Origin: Blautia parvula
GTDB lineage: Bacteria; Bacillota; Clostridia; Lachnospirales; Lachnospiraceae
DNA length: 64,000 nucleotides
Direction of reading: 5' to 3'
NCBI RefSeq assembly: GCF_020215665.1
Contig: NZ_CP084061.1
Span: forward strand, 62,001 to 126,000
Part shown: positions 16,270 to 23,883 of the stretch, piece by piece
Numbering within the stretch: the first letter of the stretch is position 1
Layout: each line of letters opens with the position of its first letter
Notes under the pieces: generated by a model
What the model was told of the DNA's origin: nothing
What the model saw: only the letters and a program-made list of their open reading frames with translations
Databases searched by the model: none
Position numbers and translations under genes: made by a program

Positions 16270-16938
16270 ATGAAAATAAAACGTGTCAATGTAACCAGCC
16301 AGGTGGTGGATTATCTGAAGAAGAATATTGAATCCGGAAACTGGACAGTTGGTGAGAAGATACCGTCAGAAAACCAGATGACAGAGGAGCTGGGCGTGAG
16401 CCGTTCCAGTATCAGAACGGCGCTGCAGTATCTGATTGGCCTTGGTGTCCTGGAAAGTGTGCATGGCAAAGGGACTTATCTGATCAACAGCCGTGTGGAG
16501 AACTGGGATGAGACGGAGAACAAGATCACATCCGAGGACTGCAGGGATATTGAAAAGGTATTGGAATTCAGAAAAATACTGGAACCAGATGCCTGCAGAC
16601 TGGCAGTGGAAAAATGTACGCCCAAGATCATCACCGCTCTGGAGACATATCTGGAGCAAATGCAGATGTTCCAGGGAAATCGGGAAAAGTTTGTAAATGC
16701 AGACCTGAAATTCCATGAAGTTATCTGCCGTTCTACAGGCAACGCCCTGCTGGAAAAAAGCCTGCACAAGGTTTTCCAGGAGACCAGGCAGAATCATGAA
16801 CAGATGAATGAACTGTTTGGCTATGATTCAGGGATCCATTACCATGCGCAGATTCTGGATGCATTTAAGAATGGCGATGCGGATGCAGCTCATGATATTA
16901 TGTATGAACATCTGGACGCAGCTATGAAAAAGCTGTGA
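16270..16938 (+). CDS. GntR/FCD-family transcriptional regulator
   Basis: 222 residues. Winged helix with GEKIPSENQMTEELGVSRSS at ~30-50 and LGVLESVHGKGTYL, then an all-helical FCD domain (RDIEKVLEFRKILEPDACRL, DLKFHEVICRSTGNALL, HYHAQILDAFKNGDADAA) with the Asp/His metal-binding positions of the family. FCD regulators usually sense sugar acids such as hexuronates or aldonates. ATG 16270 is chosen because GGAAGATAT precedes it and the HTH starts right after. Similar dyads lie in front of this gene and of the next operon. Confidence 0.85.
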   Translation: MKIKRVNVTSQVVDYLKKNIESGNWTVGEKIPSENQMTEELGVSRSSIRTALQYLIGLGVLESVHGKGTYLINSRVENWDETENKITSEDCRDIEKVLEFRKILEPDACRLAVEKCTPKIITALETYLEQMQMFQGNREKFVNADLKFHEVICRSTGNALLEKSLHKVFQETRQNHEQMNELFGYDSGIHYHAQILDAFKNGDADAAHDIMYEHLDAAMKKL

Positions 16939-16953
16939 ATCAGATTCTTACAG

Positions 16954-16984
16954 AACTGCCTGTTTCCCGTGGGAACGGGCAGTT
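16954..16984 (+). terminator. Hairpin after the GntR gene
   Basis: AACTGCC (16954) pairs with GGGCAGTT (16977-16984), with an inner GTTTCCC/GGGAAC stem. The T-run is poor, so termination may be partial. Confidence 0.5.
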
Positions 16985-17015
16985 ATATGGAAAATGACAA
17001 TGTTTTTATATTCTA

Positions 17016-17037
17016 ACTTGTATGATGAGTAACAAGT
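17016..17037 (+). promoter_or_regulatory. Candidate GntR operator before the sugar-acid operon
   Basis: ACTTGTATGATGAGT (17016-17030) matches the GntR-gene operator at 10 of 15 positions, and ACAAGT at 17032-17037 gives a wider ACTTGT...ACAAGT dyad. It lies right before the ribosome site of the operon's first gene. Confidence 0.5.
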
Positions 17038-17052
17038 AATAGGAGGAGAGAG

Positions 17053-18300
17053 ATGTCAGTTAAAATTCAGGACATACGGGTCATATGTACAGCGCCGGAG
17101 GGCATTAACCTTGTCGTAGTCAAAGTGGAGACAAATCAGCCGGGATTGTACGGCCTGGGCTGTGCTACATTTGCTTACCGCCATCTGACGGTAAAGCACC
17201 TGATCGAGGAATATTTAAAACCGCTTCTTGTGGGGCGGGACGCTGAGAATATTGAGGAATTATGGCAGCTTATGCACCAGAACGGCTACTGGAGAAACGG
17301 CCCTATTGAAAATAATGCGATTTCAGGCATTGATATGGCGTTGTGGGATATCAAAGGCAAGATGGCAGATATGCCGGTGTATCAGCTGTTCGGAGGAAAA
17401 GTAAGGGAAGGGATTCCGGTATACCGCCATGTGGACGGAAAAGATATCGGGGAAATCTGTGAAAATATTCAAAGATTCCAGGAGATGGGAATTACGCATC
17501 TGCGCTGCCAGTGCGGCGGCTACGGCGGGGCACCTTACGGACAGACACCTGAGACAGCGCCGGAAGGGGCACATGACGGGATGTATCTGGACTCCAGGAA
17601 GTATATTCGTGACACAGTAAAACTTTTTGGAGAAATCCGTGACAGAATCGGATATGATATGGAATTGGTACATGATGTACATGAGCGCATCGCTCCTGTG
17701 GAAGCTATCAAACTGGCAAAGGAGCTGGAACCCTTTGATCTGTTTTTCCTGGAGGACCCGGTTCCGCTGGAGCAGACAAACTGGCTGAGAAACTTGCGGG
17801 AACAGACCAGCATCCCCATTGCCCAGGGAGAGCTTTTCAACAATCCTAAAGAGTGGAAAACTCTCATAGCAGAGCAGCTGATTGATTTTATCCGTGTACA
17901 TATCAGTCAGATAGGAGGCATCACACCAGCCAGAAAACTTCAGATTTTCGCGGAGCAGTTTGGTGTGCGCACCGCATGGCATGGGCCGGGTGATATGTCA
18001 CCCCTGGCTCACGCGGCAAATATCCATATTGATCTGGCGGCACCTAATTTCGGAGTGCAGGAGTGGTCAGGAATCGAACCGCCTAATTTTGTGATACAGG
18101 ATCTGAAGGGGCCGCATGGCGCGCTGCTGGAAGTCTTTCAAGGTCTTCCCGAATTTCGCAGGGGTTATGTGTATGCCAATGATAAACCGGGTCTGGGTGT
18201 GGATATTGATGAGAAGGAAGCAGCAAAATATCCGTGTGAGAAGACAGTCACCACATGGACGCAGACGAGATTGAGAGACGGTTCTCTGCAGACACCGTAA
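17053..18300 (+). CDS. rspA: Enolase-superfamily sugar-acid dehydratase (mannonate dehydratase / RspA group)
   Basis: 415 residues with the ManD-subgroup layout: an N-terminal capping domain and a barrel with HDVHERIAP, FFLEDPVPLEQ, PIAQGELFNN and WHGPGDMSPLAHAANIH. These hold the Asp/Glu/Glu magnesium ligands and the catalytic His pair of D-mannonate / D-gluconate dehydratases. The product would be 2-keto-3-deoxygluconate. Known RspA proteins act with RspB, an L-gulonate 5-dehydrogenase, and the equivalent gene lies four genes downstream. First gene of the operon, with AGGAGGAG before ATG 17053. Confidence 0.8.
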   Translation: MSVKIQDIRVICTAPEGINLVVVKVETNQPGLYGLGCATFAYRHLTVKHLIEEYLKPLLVGRDAENIEELWQLMHQNGYWRNGPIENNAISGIDMALWDIKGKMADMPVYQLFGGKVREGIPVYRHVDGKDIGEICENIQRFQEMGITHLRCQCGGYGGAPYGQTPETAPEGAHDGMYLDSRKYIRDTVKLFGEIRDRIGYDMELVHDVHERIAPVEAIKLAKELEPFDLFFLEDPVPLEQTNWLRNLREQTSIPIAQGELFNNPKEWKTLIAEQLIDFIRVHISQIGGITPARKLQIFAEQFGVRTAWHGPGDMSPLAHAANIHIDLAAPNFGVQEWSGIEPPNFVIQDLKGPHGALLEVFQGLPEFRRGYVYANDKPGLGVDIDEKEAAKYPCEKTVTTWTQTRLRDGSLQTP

Positions 18301-18312
18301 AGGGAGGGTAAC

Positions 18313-19314
18313 ATGAAGGTAAGAAAACTGGCAGCATTGTCCATAGCGGGAATACTCGCAGCACTGGCTATGGCGGGATGCGGCAAAGACAGCAGTATTT
18401 ATGATGAAAACGGAAAAGTGAGCCTGAGAATGGCACAGACATCAGCAGCAGACGGAGCCATTGGAATCTCCATGGAGGAGTTTGCCGAGAATGTAAAAGA
18501 AAAATCAGAGGGCAGAATTGAGATATCTGTTTTCCACAACGGACAGCTCGGCTCAGAGAGAGATAATATCGAGGCATGTGAACTGGGCAATCTGGATATA
18601 GCAGTGGTAAATCAAAGTGTGCTGGCGAATTTCATTCCTGAGATCGCAGCGTTTGACCTGCCCTATGTGATCGAGGGTACAGAGCATGCGGATAAGGTGT
18701 TTATGGGAGAAATCGGGCAGGACTTTCTCAAAAGACTGGGTAAGGTGGAGCTGAAAGGATTAGGAATCTGGGAATCCGGGTTCCGTAATCTGACCAATTC
18801 CAAGAAAGAGATCAACAGTGCCGAGGATGTGAAGGGACTGAGAATCCGTGTTATGGAAAATGAAATCCATCAGAAGCTCTGGAAAGCGCTGGGGGCGGAT
18901 CCGGTGCCCATGGCCTGGAGTGAGGCATATACCGCAATGCAGCAGGGCGCCATTGACGGACAGGAAAACCCTGCTACGGTCATTGACAAAAATAATGTGG
19001 TGGAAGTAAATAAGCATATGGCCATTACAGAACATGTGTATTCCACGGTGTATGTTCTGATGGCGCCCAAAACATGGAATTCCCTCACAGATGAGGACCG
19101 GCAGGTCATTGCGGAGTGTATGGAGGAAGCCAACCTTGCGGAGCGGGAACTGAGCCGGAAGATGGATGCGGAGGCTGTTTCCACACTGGAGGAACAGGGA
19201 ATGAAGGTGACTTATCCGGATAAGACAGAACTGATTGCAGAGACACAGAGTGTCAGGGATACTTACGGTGCAGACTACAAAGAGACTCTTGACAGGATAG
19301 CAGCAGCAAAATAG
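18313..19314 (+). CDS. dctP: TRAP transporter substrate-binding lipoprotein (DctP family)
   Basis: 333 residues. Lipoprotein signal with lipobox LAMAGCG (Cys 23), then a DctP fold: SMEEFAENVKEKSEGRIEIS, FHNGQLGSERDNIEACELGN, and the conserved GLRIRVMENEIH arginine segment that grips a carboxylate. Its position between a sugar-acid dehydratase and DctQ/DctM predicts a hexonate or hexuronate ligand. It starts 12 bases after the previous gene, with GGGAGGG. Confidence 0.88.
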   Translation: MKVRKLAALSIAGILAALAMAGCGKDSSIYDENGKVSLRMAQTSAADGAIGISMEEFAENVKEKSEGRIEISVFHNGQLGSERDNIEACELGNLDIAVVNQSVLANFIPEIAAFDLPYVIEGTEHADKVFMGEIGQDFLKRLGKVELKGLGIWESGFRNLTNSKKEINSAEDVKGLRIRVMENEIHQKLWKALGADPVPMAWSEAYTAMQQGAIDGQENPATVIDKNNVVEVNKHMAITEHVYSTVYVLMAPKTWNSLTDEDRQVIAECMEEANLAERELSRKMDAEAVSTLEEQGMKVTYPDKTELIAETQSVRDTYGADYKETLDRIAAAK

Positions 19315-19329
19315 CAAAGGAGAAGGAAG

Positions 19330-19830
19330 ATGGAGAAAGCAAAGCAGGTTTTTAGCAGGCTGCAGGGTGCTGTGAATGCATTGACTGCGGTTATACTGGT
19401 GGCAATTATGGTGATCATACTGGTGCAGACTTTTACCAGATACGTTATTTTTTACAGCATACCCTGGTCTGAGGAGGCATCCAGGTATCTGTTCGTGGCA
19501 ATGATCCTTCTGGGAATCAATATGGGTATATCCCAGAATCTCATGGTACGCATTGACATTATAGATAATTTTCTGCCGTCCGGAGTGAAAAAGGCCTTTG
19601 AGATAGGAAGGCAGGTTCTGGCACTGGCTATATCTGCTGTGTTTTTTTACAGCACTTTTGGTATGCTGCGCATTGGAGGATACCAGTTGAGTCCGGCCAT
19701 GAGGATTCCCATGAATGTTATGTACGGAATCCTGTGTCTCGGATTTGGACTTGCAGTGATTTCCGTAATCTTTAAACTGCAGGAAACCGTAACAATGAAA
19801 ACAACCGAAGAGAAAGGGGGAAATAACTGA
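19330..19830 (+). CDS. dctQ: TRAP transporter small permease (DctQ)
   Basis: 166 residues with four hydrophobic segments and the DctQ signature FTRYVIFYSIPWSEEASRYL. It pairs with DctM in the membrane. The stop overlaps the DctM start by one base. The substrate follows from DctP. Confidence 0.85.
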   Translation: MEKAKQVFSRLQGAVNALTAVILVAIMVIILVQTFTRYVIFYSIPWSEEASRYLFVAMILLGINMGISQNLMVRIDIIDNFLPSGVKKAFEIGRQVLALAISAVFFYSTFGMLRIGGYQLSPAMRIPMNVMYGILCLGFGLAVISVIFKLQETVTMKTTEEKGGNN

Positions 19831-21113
19831 TGTCAGCTTCCGCAGCAGCTTTGATCGTTGTACTGATTGTTCTCATGCTTCTCGGCCTGCCGATTACCTG
19901 GGCCCTGGGAGGTGCATGCATCTGTGCTATATTTTTAGACCCGGCATTATCACTGGCCATGATCACCCAGAAGATTTTTACGGGGTGTGATAACTTTTCC
20001 ATGCTGGCTCTGCCCGCGTTCTTTCTGGCAGGTGATATCATGTCAAAGGGCGGTCTTTCCAAAAGGCTGGTGGCCTTTGCAGATTCCTTTGTAGGCTGGA
20101 TCTCAGGAGGAATTTCACTTGTATCTATTGTGGCGTGTACCTTTTTTGCGGCAATTTCCGGCTCCTCTGTTGCGACAACAGCGGCTATCGGCGGTCTGAT
20201 GTACCCGGAAATGGTAAAAAGAGGATATCCCAAGGATTATGCGGCAGCCGTACAGGCAATTGGCGGAACACTGGGAATCGTCATTCCGCCGTCCACAGTA
20301 TTTGTTATTTATGGTAATATTACCGGTGTATCTGTGGCAAAACTGCTGATGGCAGGTGTTCTGCCGGGTATCCTGTGCGGAATCCTGCTCTGTGTATATG
20401 CCTTTTATAAAGCAAAAAAATGTAATTTTCCAAAAGAGGCGGGATTTTCCTTCAGGAGATTTCTTCTTTCCTTCAAGGATGCAATCTGGGCATTGATCAT
20501 GCCCATCGTGATCCTGGGCGGCATTTACGCAGGTATTTTTACTCCGACGGAATCCGCAGTGGTTGCAGTGTTCTACGGATTTCTGGTGTGCATTGCTATC
20601 TACAGGGAGATCAGCGGAAAAGATGTATGGGAGATTCTGAAAGGAACTGCTGTCAGCACTGCAAACCTAATGTTCCTGGTTGTTACGGCACAGATGTTCG
20701 GATATCTGATCACTTATTATAAGATTCCGGTTGCGGTCACCAATGCATTCATGGCAGTGGCAAGTAATAAATATGTGTTCCTGGCACTGATCATTGTGCT
20801 GCTTCTTATCTGCGGTATGTTTCTGGAGGTGGGCGCCACCAATTTGATCCTCGGTCCGATTCTGGCACCGATCGCAGTGGCATTCGGCGTGGACCCGGTT
20901 CATTTTGGTATGCTGTTCGTATTTCTGTTGGCACTTGGCCAGGCGACACCGCCATTTGGGACGACTATGTTTGTGGCCTGTGGATTTTCGGAGCAGCCGG
21001 TCAGCAAAGTGGCAAAGAATCTAATTCCTTTTGTGGCGGTGGAAGTAGTTTGTGCAATTATTTTTGCCTATGTTCCGGCACTCTCCACACTGCTGCCGAA
21101 TCTGGTTTCCTGA
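19830..21113 (+). CDS. dctM: TRAP transporter large permease (DctM)
   Basis: 427 residues, strongly hydrophobic, with DctM family landmarks: LLGLPITWALGGA, LPAFFLAGDIMSKGG, AISGSSVATTAAIGGLMYPE and GTLGIVIPPSTVFVIYG. This is the sodium-coupled membrane part that takes ligand from DctP. It starts ATG 19830 with AAAGGGGGAA. Confidence 0.88.
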   Translation: MSASAAALIVVLIVLMLLGLPITWALGGACICAIFLDPALSLAMITQKIFTGCDNFSMLALPAFFLAGDIMSKGGLSKRLVAFADSFVGWISGGISLVSIVACTFFAAISGSSVATTAAIGGLMYPEMVKRGYPKDYAAAVQAIGGTLGIVIPPSTVFVIYGNITGVSVAKLLMAGVLPGILCGILLCVYAFYKAKKCNFPKEAGFSFRRFLLSFKDAIWALIMPIVILGGIYAGIFTPTESAVVAVFYGFLVCIAIYREISGKDVWEILKGTAVSTANLMFLVVTAQMFGYLITYYKIPVAVTNAFMAVASNKYVFLALIIVLLLICGMFLEVGATNLILGPILAPIAVAFGVDPVHFGMLFVFLLALGQATPPFGTTMFVACGFSEQPVSKVAKNLIPFVAVEVVCAIIFAYVPALSTLLPNLVS

Positions 21114-21153
21114 CAGAGAGATGATACTGAATTTTAATTAAGAATATGAAATA

Positions 21154-21177
21154 CTGCCCGGAATTCATTTCGGGCAG
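21154..21177 (+). terminator. Hairpin between DctM and dehydrogenase genes
   Basis: CTGCCCG (21154-21160) pairs with CGGGCAG (21171-21177). No T-run follows, so it is more likely a processing or partial-attenuation hairpin inside the operon than a full terminator. Confidence 0.45.
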
Positions 21178-21203
21178 GGGGATTACCCGGAAAGGAAAGA
21201 AAA

Positions 21204-22238
21204 ATGAAGAATACAATGAAGGAAGTAGTGGTTGTAAGGCCGCATCAGGTAGAAGTGCGTGAAGTCCCGGTTCCCGTTCCCGGTGATGATGAGGTTTTGA
21301 TTCAGATGAAGGCAGCAGGCGTATGCGGAAGTGACCATCACATTTATCACGGCGCAAATCCCTGTTCTACATATCCTCGTATCCCGGGCCATGAAAATGC
21401 GGGGATTGTTGTGAAGGCAGGAAAAAATGCAGCAAATGTAAAAGAAGGAGACCATGTGATCGTAGACCTGATCCACACATGCGGAGAATGTTATCAGTGC
21501 AGGATCGGCAGAAAAAATGTATGTGAAAAGGTAATGGTCAGAGGCTCCGGGATGGACGGCGGCTGGAGAGAATATTTTACGGCACCGGCAAATGAAGTTT
21601 ATAAGATTGATGACAGCGTGTCATGGGAGGACGCGGCTCTTGTGGAACCCTACGCTATCGGTGCGCACTGTACAGCCAGAGGACGTGTAGTACCGGAAGA
21701 TACTGTCCTGATTCTGGGAACAGGAACCATCGGTGCCATAATCCTGCAGACCTGTAAAGCAAAGGGGTGCAAAACAGTGATCTGCTGTGACATCAGCGAC
21801 AGCTCCCTGGAACGTGCAAAGGGATACGGCGCAGATTATGTGATCAATACAAAGAAAGAAAATCTGGCGGAAGCAGTCCGGAACATCACAGACGGCCATG
21901 GAGTCACCATCGCGTTTGATTCAGCCTGCTTTCCCGGTTCCCTCACAATGATCATGCAGCCGGGGATCGTCTGCAACGCAGGGCGTGTGGTCCCGCTGGG
22001 ATTTTGTACGAAACCGGAGGAAATCACACAGGCCATGATCAATCAAAGGGAACTGGACATTATAGGAACCAGGATGTCCTGTTATAAATTTGAACCGACC
22101 ATTGCGTGCATGGAGAAGAAGCAGTTTAACACAGAAGGAATCGCTACTACATTTATAAAATTCAGTGAGATTGAAAAAGTATTTCATTATATGGATAATC
22201 CGGAACCGTCGGTAAAGAAAATGGTAATTATGTTTTAG
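21204..22238 (+). CDS. Zinc-dependent medium-chain dehydrogenase, L-gulonate/L-idonate 5-dehydrogenase type
   Basis: 344 residues. Catalytic zinc ligands in VCGSDHHIYHG and IPGHENAG; structural zinc cysteines in CGECYQCRIGRKNVC; nucleotide-binding LILGTGTIGAIILQ. The overall form matches RspB / L-idonate dehydrogenase-like enzymes that oxidise C5 of hexonates. Together with the RspA-like dehydratase it fits the known L-gulonate route (gulonate to fructuronate to mannonate to 2-keto-3-deoxygluconate). Substrate is inferred from context. Confidence 0.82.
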   Translation: MKNTMKEVVVVRPHQVEVREVPVPVPGDDEVLIQMKAAGVCGSDHHIYHGANPCSTYPRIPGHENAGIVVKAGKNAANVKEGDHVIVDLIHTCGECYQCRIGRKNVCEKVMVRGSGMDGGWREYFTAPANEVYKIDDSVSWEDAALVEPYAIGAHCTARGRVVPEDTVLILGTGTIGAIILQTCKAKGCKTVICCDISDSSLERAKGYGADYVINTKKENLAEAVRNITDGHGVTIAFDSACFPGSLTMIMQPGIVCNAGRVVPLGFCTKPEEITQAMINQRELDIIGTRMSCYKFEPTIACMEKKQFNTEGIATTFIKFSEIEKVFHYMDNPEPSVKKMVIMF

Positions 22239-22262
22239 CTACAGCATACATTCAGGTTTTTG

Positions 22263-22301
22263 AAAGGAGGGCAGGATCCGGTATCCTGCAGCACAGACAT
22301 G
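22263..22301 (+). promoter_or_regulatory. Shine-Dalgarno separated from its ATG by a hairpin
   Basis: AAAGGAGG (22263-22270) is 28 bases from the only sensible start, ATG 22299. Between them GCAGGAT (22271-22277) and ATCCTGC (22283-22289) form a 7-bp stem with loop CCGGT. Folding removes 19 bases and leaves 9 between SD and ATG, an ideal distance. T4 gene 38 is a known case of such hairpin bridging. Confidence 0.55.
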
Positions 22302-23069
22302 AAGGGAAATGAATTATTTAACATAGAAGGAAAAAAAGCGATCGTGACAGGCGGAACAAGAGGTCTTGGATACGGAATGGCAGAAGGCCTTATGGAGGCC
22401 GGCTGTGAGGTGGTCATTGTGGGAACATCCCATAAGGTCCATGAAACAGCGAAACAGTTTCAGGAAAGAGGCTACAAGTGTCATGGTGTAAAAGCCAATC
22501 TGGCAGTGCGTGAGGAAGTGTACCGCTGTTTTCAGGAATGTGTGGAAAAGCTGGGAAATGATCTGGACATTCTTGTGACTGCCCATGGCATTCAGAGGCG
22601 CCACAGCGCGGAAGTGTTCCCTGTTGAGGAATGGGATGAGGTTCTGAATGTGAATCTGAATTCCGTATTTATCCTCTGCCAGGAGGCAGCTAAAATCATG
22701 CTGGAAAAAGGATATGGGAAGATCATCAATATTGCCTCCATGGTATCCTGGTTTGGAGGACAGACCGTTCCTGCCTATACAGCGGCAAAAGGCGGAGTGA
22801 CACAGCTTACAAAGGAACTGAGCAATGACTGGATCGCAAGAGGAATTAACGTAAACGCCATTGCACCGGGATATATGGCAACAGAGATGAATGCTGCCCT
22901 TCTGGATAAGGAAAATCCCAGATATCAGCAGATTACAGACAGGATTCCTGCAAACCGCTGGGGAACAGGGGATGATATGAAAGGAGCCTGTATTTTCCTG
23001 GCCTCCCATGCCAGTGATTATCTGGGCGGAGCCATTATTCCCGTAGACGGAGGATATCTTGTAAAATAA
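22299..23069 (+). CDS. Short-chain dehydrogenase/reductase of the sugar-acid operon
   Basis: 256 residues. Classical SDR: TGGTRGLGYGMAEGL nucleotide site, NIASMVSWFGG, catalytic YTAAKGG (Tyr-X3-Lys) and the ending GGAIIPVDGGYL. Closest in style to gluconate 5-dehydrogenase / 2-deoxygluconate dehydrogenase proteins. In the proposed gulonate route it could reduce fructuronate to mannonate, linking the dehydrogenase and dehydratase, because no UxuB-type enzyme is present. That assignment is inference. ATG 22299 is chosen as discussed under its ribosome site. Confidence 0.8.
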   Translation: MKGNELFNIEGKKAIVTGGTRGLGYGMAEGLMEAGCEVVIVGTSHKVHETAKQFQERGYKCHGVKANLAVREEVYRCFQECVEKLGNDLDILVTAHGIQRRHSAEVFPVEEWDEVLNVNLNSVFILCQEAAKIMLEKGYGKIINIASMVSWFGGQTVPAYTAAKGGVTQLTKELSNDWIARGINVNAIAPGYMATEMNAALLDKENPRYQQITDRIPANRWGTGDDMKGACIFLASHASDYLGGAIIPVDGGYLVK

Positions 23070-23097
23070 AATACAGGAGAAGTATGCTGTGATGTCA

Positions 23098-23108
23098 GGG
23101 GGGGGGGG
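23098..23108 (+). repeat. Run of 11 G
   Basis: An uninterrupted tract of 11 guanines in the gap after the SDR gene, 144 bases before the zinc-ribbon gene. Such tracts slip during replication and are also prone to sequencing error. No reading frame spans it. Confidence 0.7.
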
Positions 23109-23251
23109 TGAGCAAAAGGATGAACGGCTGTATTACATTGTCCTGATAAATTTTCTGATAAGGAAGAATGTCTTGTTTTAAAGAAAAATAGGGGATACAA
23201 TAGAAGATGAAAACTTATATCAGAAAGCATGTGTATCAGGAGGTGAAAAAT

Positions 23252-23446
23252 ATGGCAGTTTTAGACGGATGTGAAAGCAAATACAGAACCCCGGTATCGG
23301 AAGACCGGATATGTCCAAAATGCGGTGAGGAAGTGGAAGTTTTTACTGTAAGAGGCAGAGTTGTGGAGGAGACCAGTTGTTCCTGCGGATATGTATTTCA
23401 GGCGGAGGAAGTGGAACCTCTGAAGACGGAAAAAGAAGAGAAGTAA
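23252..23446 (+). CDS. Small zinc-ribbon protein
   Basis: 64 residues from ATG 23252 (AGGAGGTGAAA upstream; a longer frame to 23207 lacks a site). It contains one CPKCGEEVEVF ... TSCSCGYVFQ pair, a four-cysteine zinc ribbon. Function unknown; it may be a nucleic-acid-binding or redox accessory. Followed by a clear terminator, so it is a separate unit from the sugar-acid operon. Confidence 0.65.
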   Translation: MAVLDGCESKYRTPVSEDRICPKCGEEVEVFTVRGRVVEETSCSCGYVFQAEEVEPLKTEKEEK

Positions 23447-23461
23447 TAGAAAGTTTAGAAG

Positions 23462-23507
23462 TACCCGGAAGCGGCAGACAGAATAAATGCGGCTTCCGGG
23501 TATTTTT
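23462..23507 (+). terminator. Rho-independent terminator
   Basis: TACCCGGAAGC (23462-23472) pairs with GCTTCCGGGTA (23492-23502), followed by TTTTTA. Confidence 0.85.
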
Positions 23508-23586
23508 ATAAAGGAAAATTATTTCCGGCATAACAAAATTTCTGTTTCCGCATACTCTATTATAAGGAGTCATCAGGGGATGTTAT

Positions 23587-23772
23587 GTGGGAAACAGTAT
23601 GGAAAAGAGCAATTTTTTGCAGCAGGAAAATGTACATAGGATTGCGTTGACTAAGGAGCAGCAGAAGAATTTCAGCAGGCAGCTGAAGCGGGGAATCTGC
23701 AGGGAACTCCATGCGCAGAGTCTGCTGACAGATGAGCAGCTCGGCATATTGCTGAATGAGCTGGAAGAATGA
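23587..23772 (+). CDS. Small recombinase-associated protein
   Basis: 61 residues (GTG 23587; ATG 23599 is an alternative). The C-terminal half, FSRQLKRGICRELHAQSLLT followed by DEQLGILLNEL, looks like the short SHOCT-like helical ORFs often found directly before large serine recombinases of mobile elements. It is 111 bases upstream of recombinase 1. A role as excision or directionality helper is a guess from position. Confidence 0.55.
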   Translation: MGNSMEKSNFLQQENVHRIALTKEQQKNFSRQLKRGICRELHAQSLLTDEQLGILLNELEE

Positions 23773-23883
23773 GAGTATATGGCTGTTGGAATATGTTTCC
23801 GGCGGCCTTATATTTTTATTTCCTGTTTTGGCGTATAAGTCCGGCATACAGGAATTTTAATATAGAAGTTGGAGGCTTTACAG

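Noticed and set aside
23252-23446. Rubredoxin or ferredoxin
   Set aside because: Only one four-cysteine ribbon, and the spacing does not fit rubredoxin.
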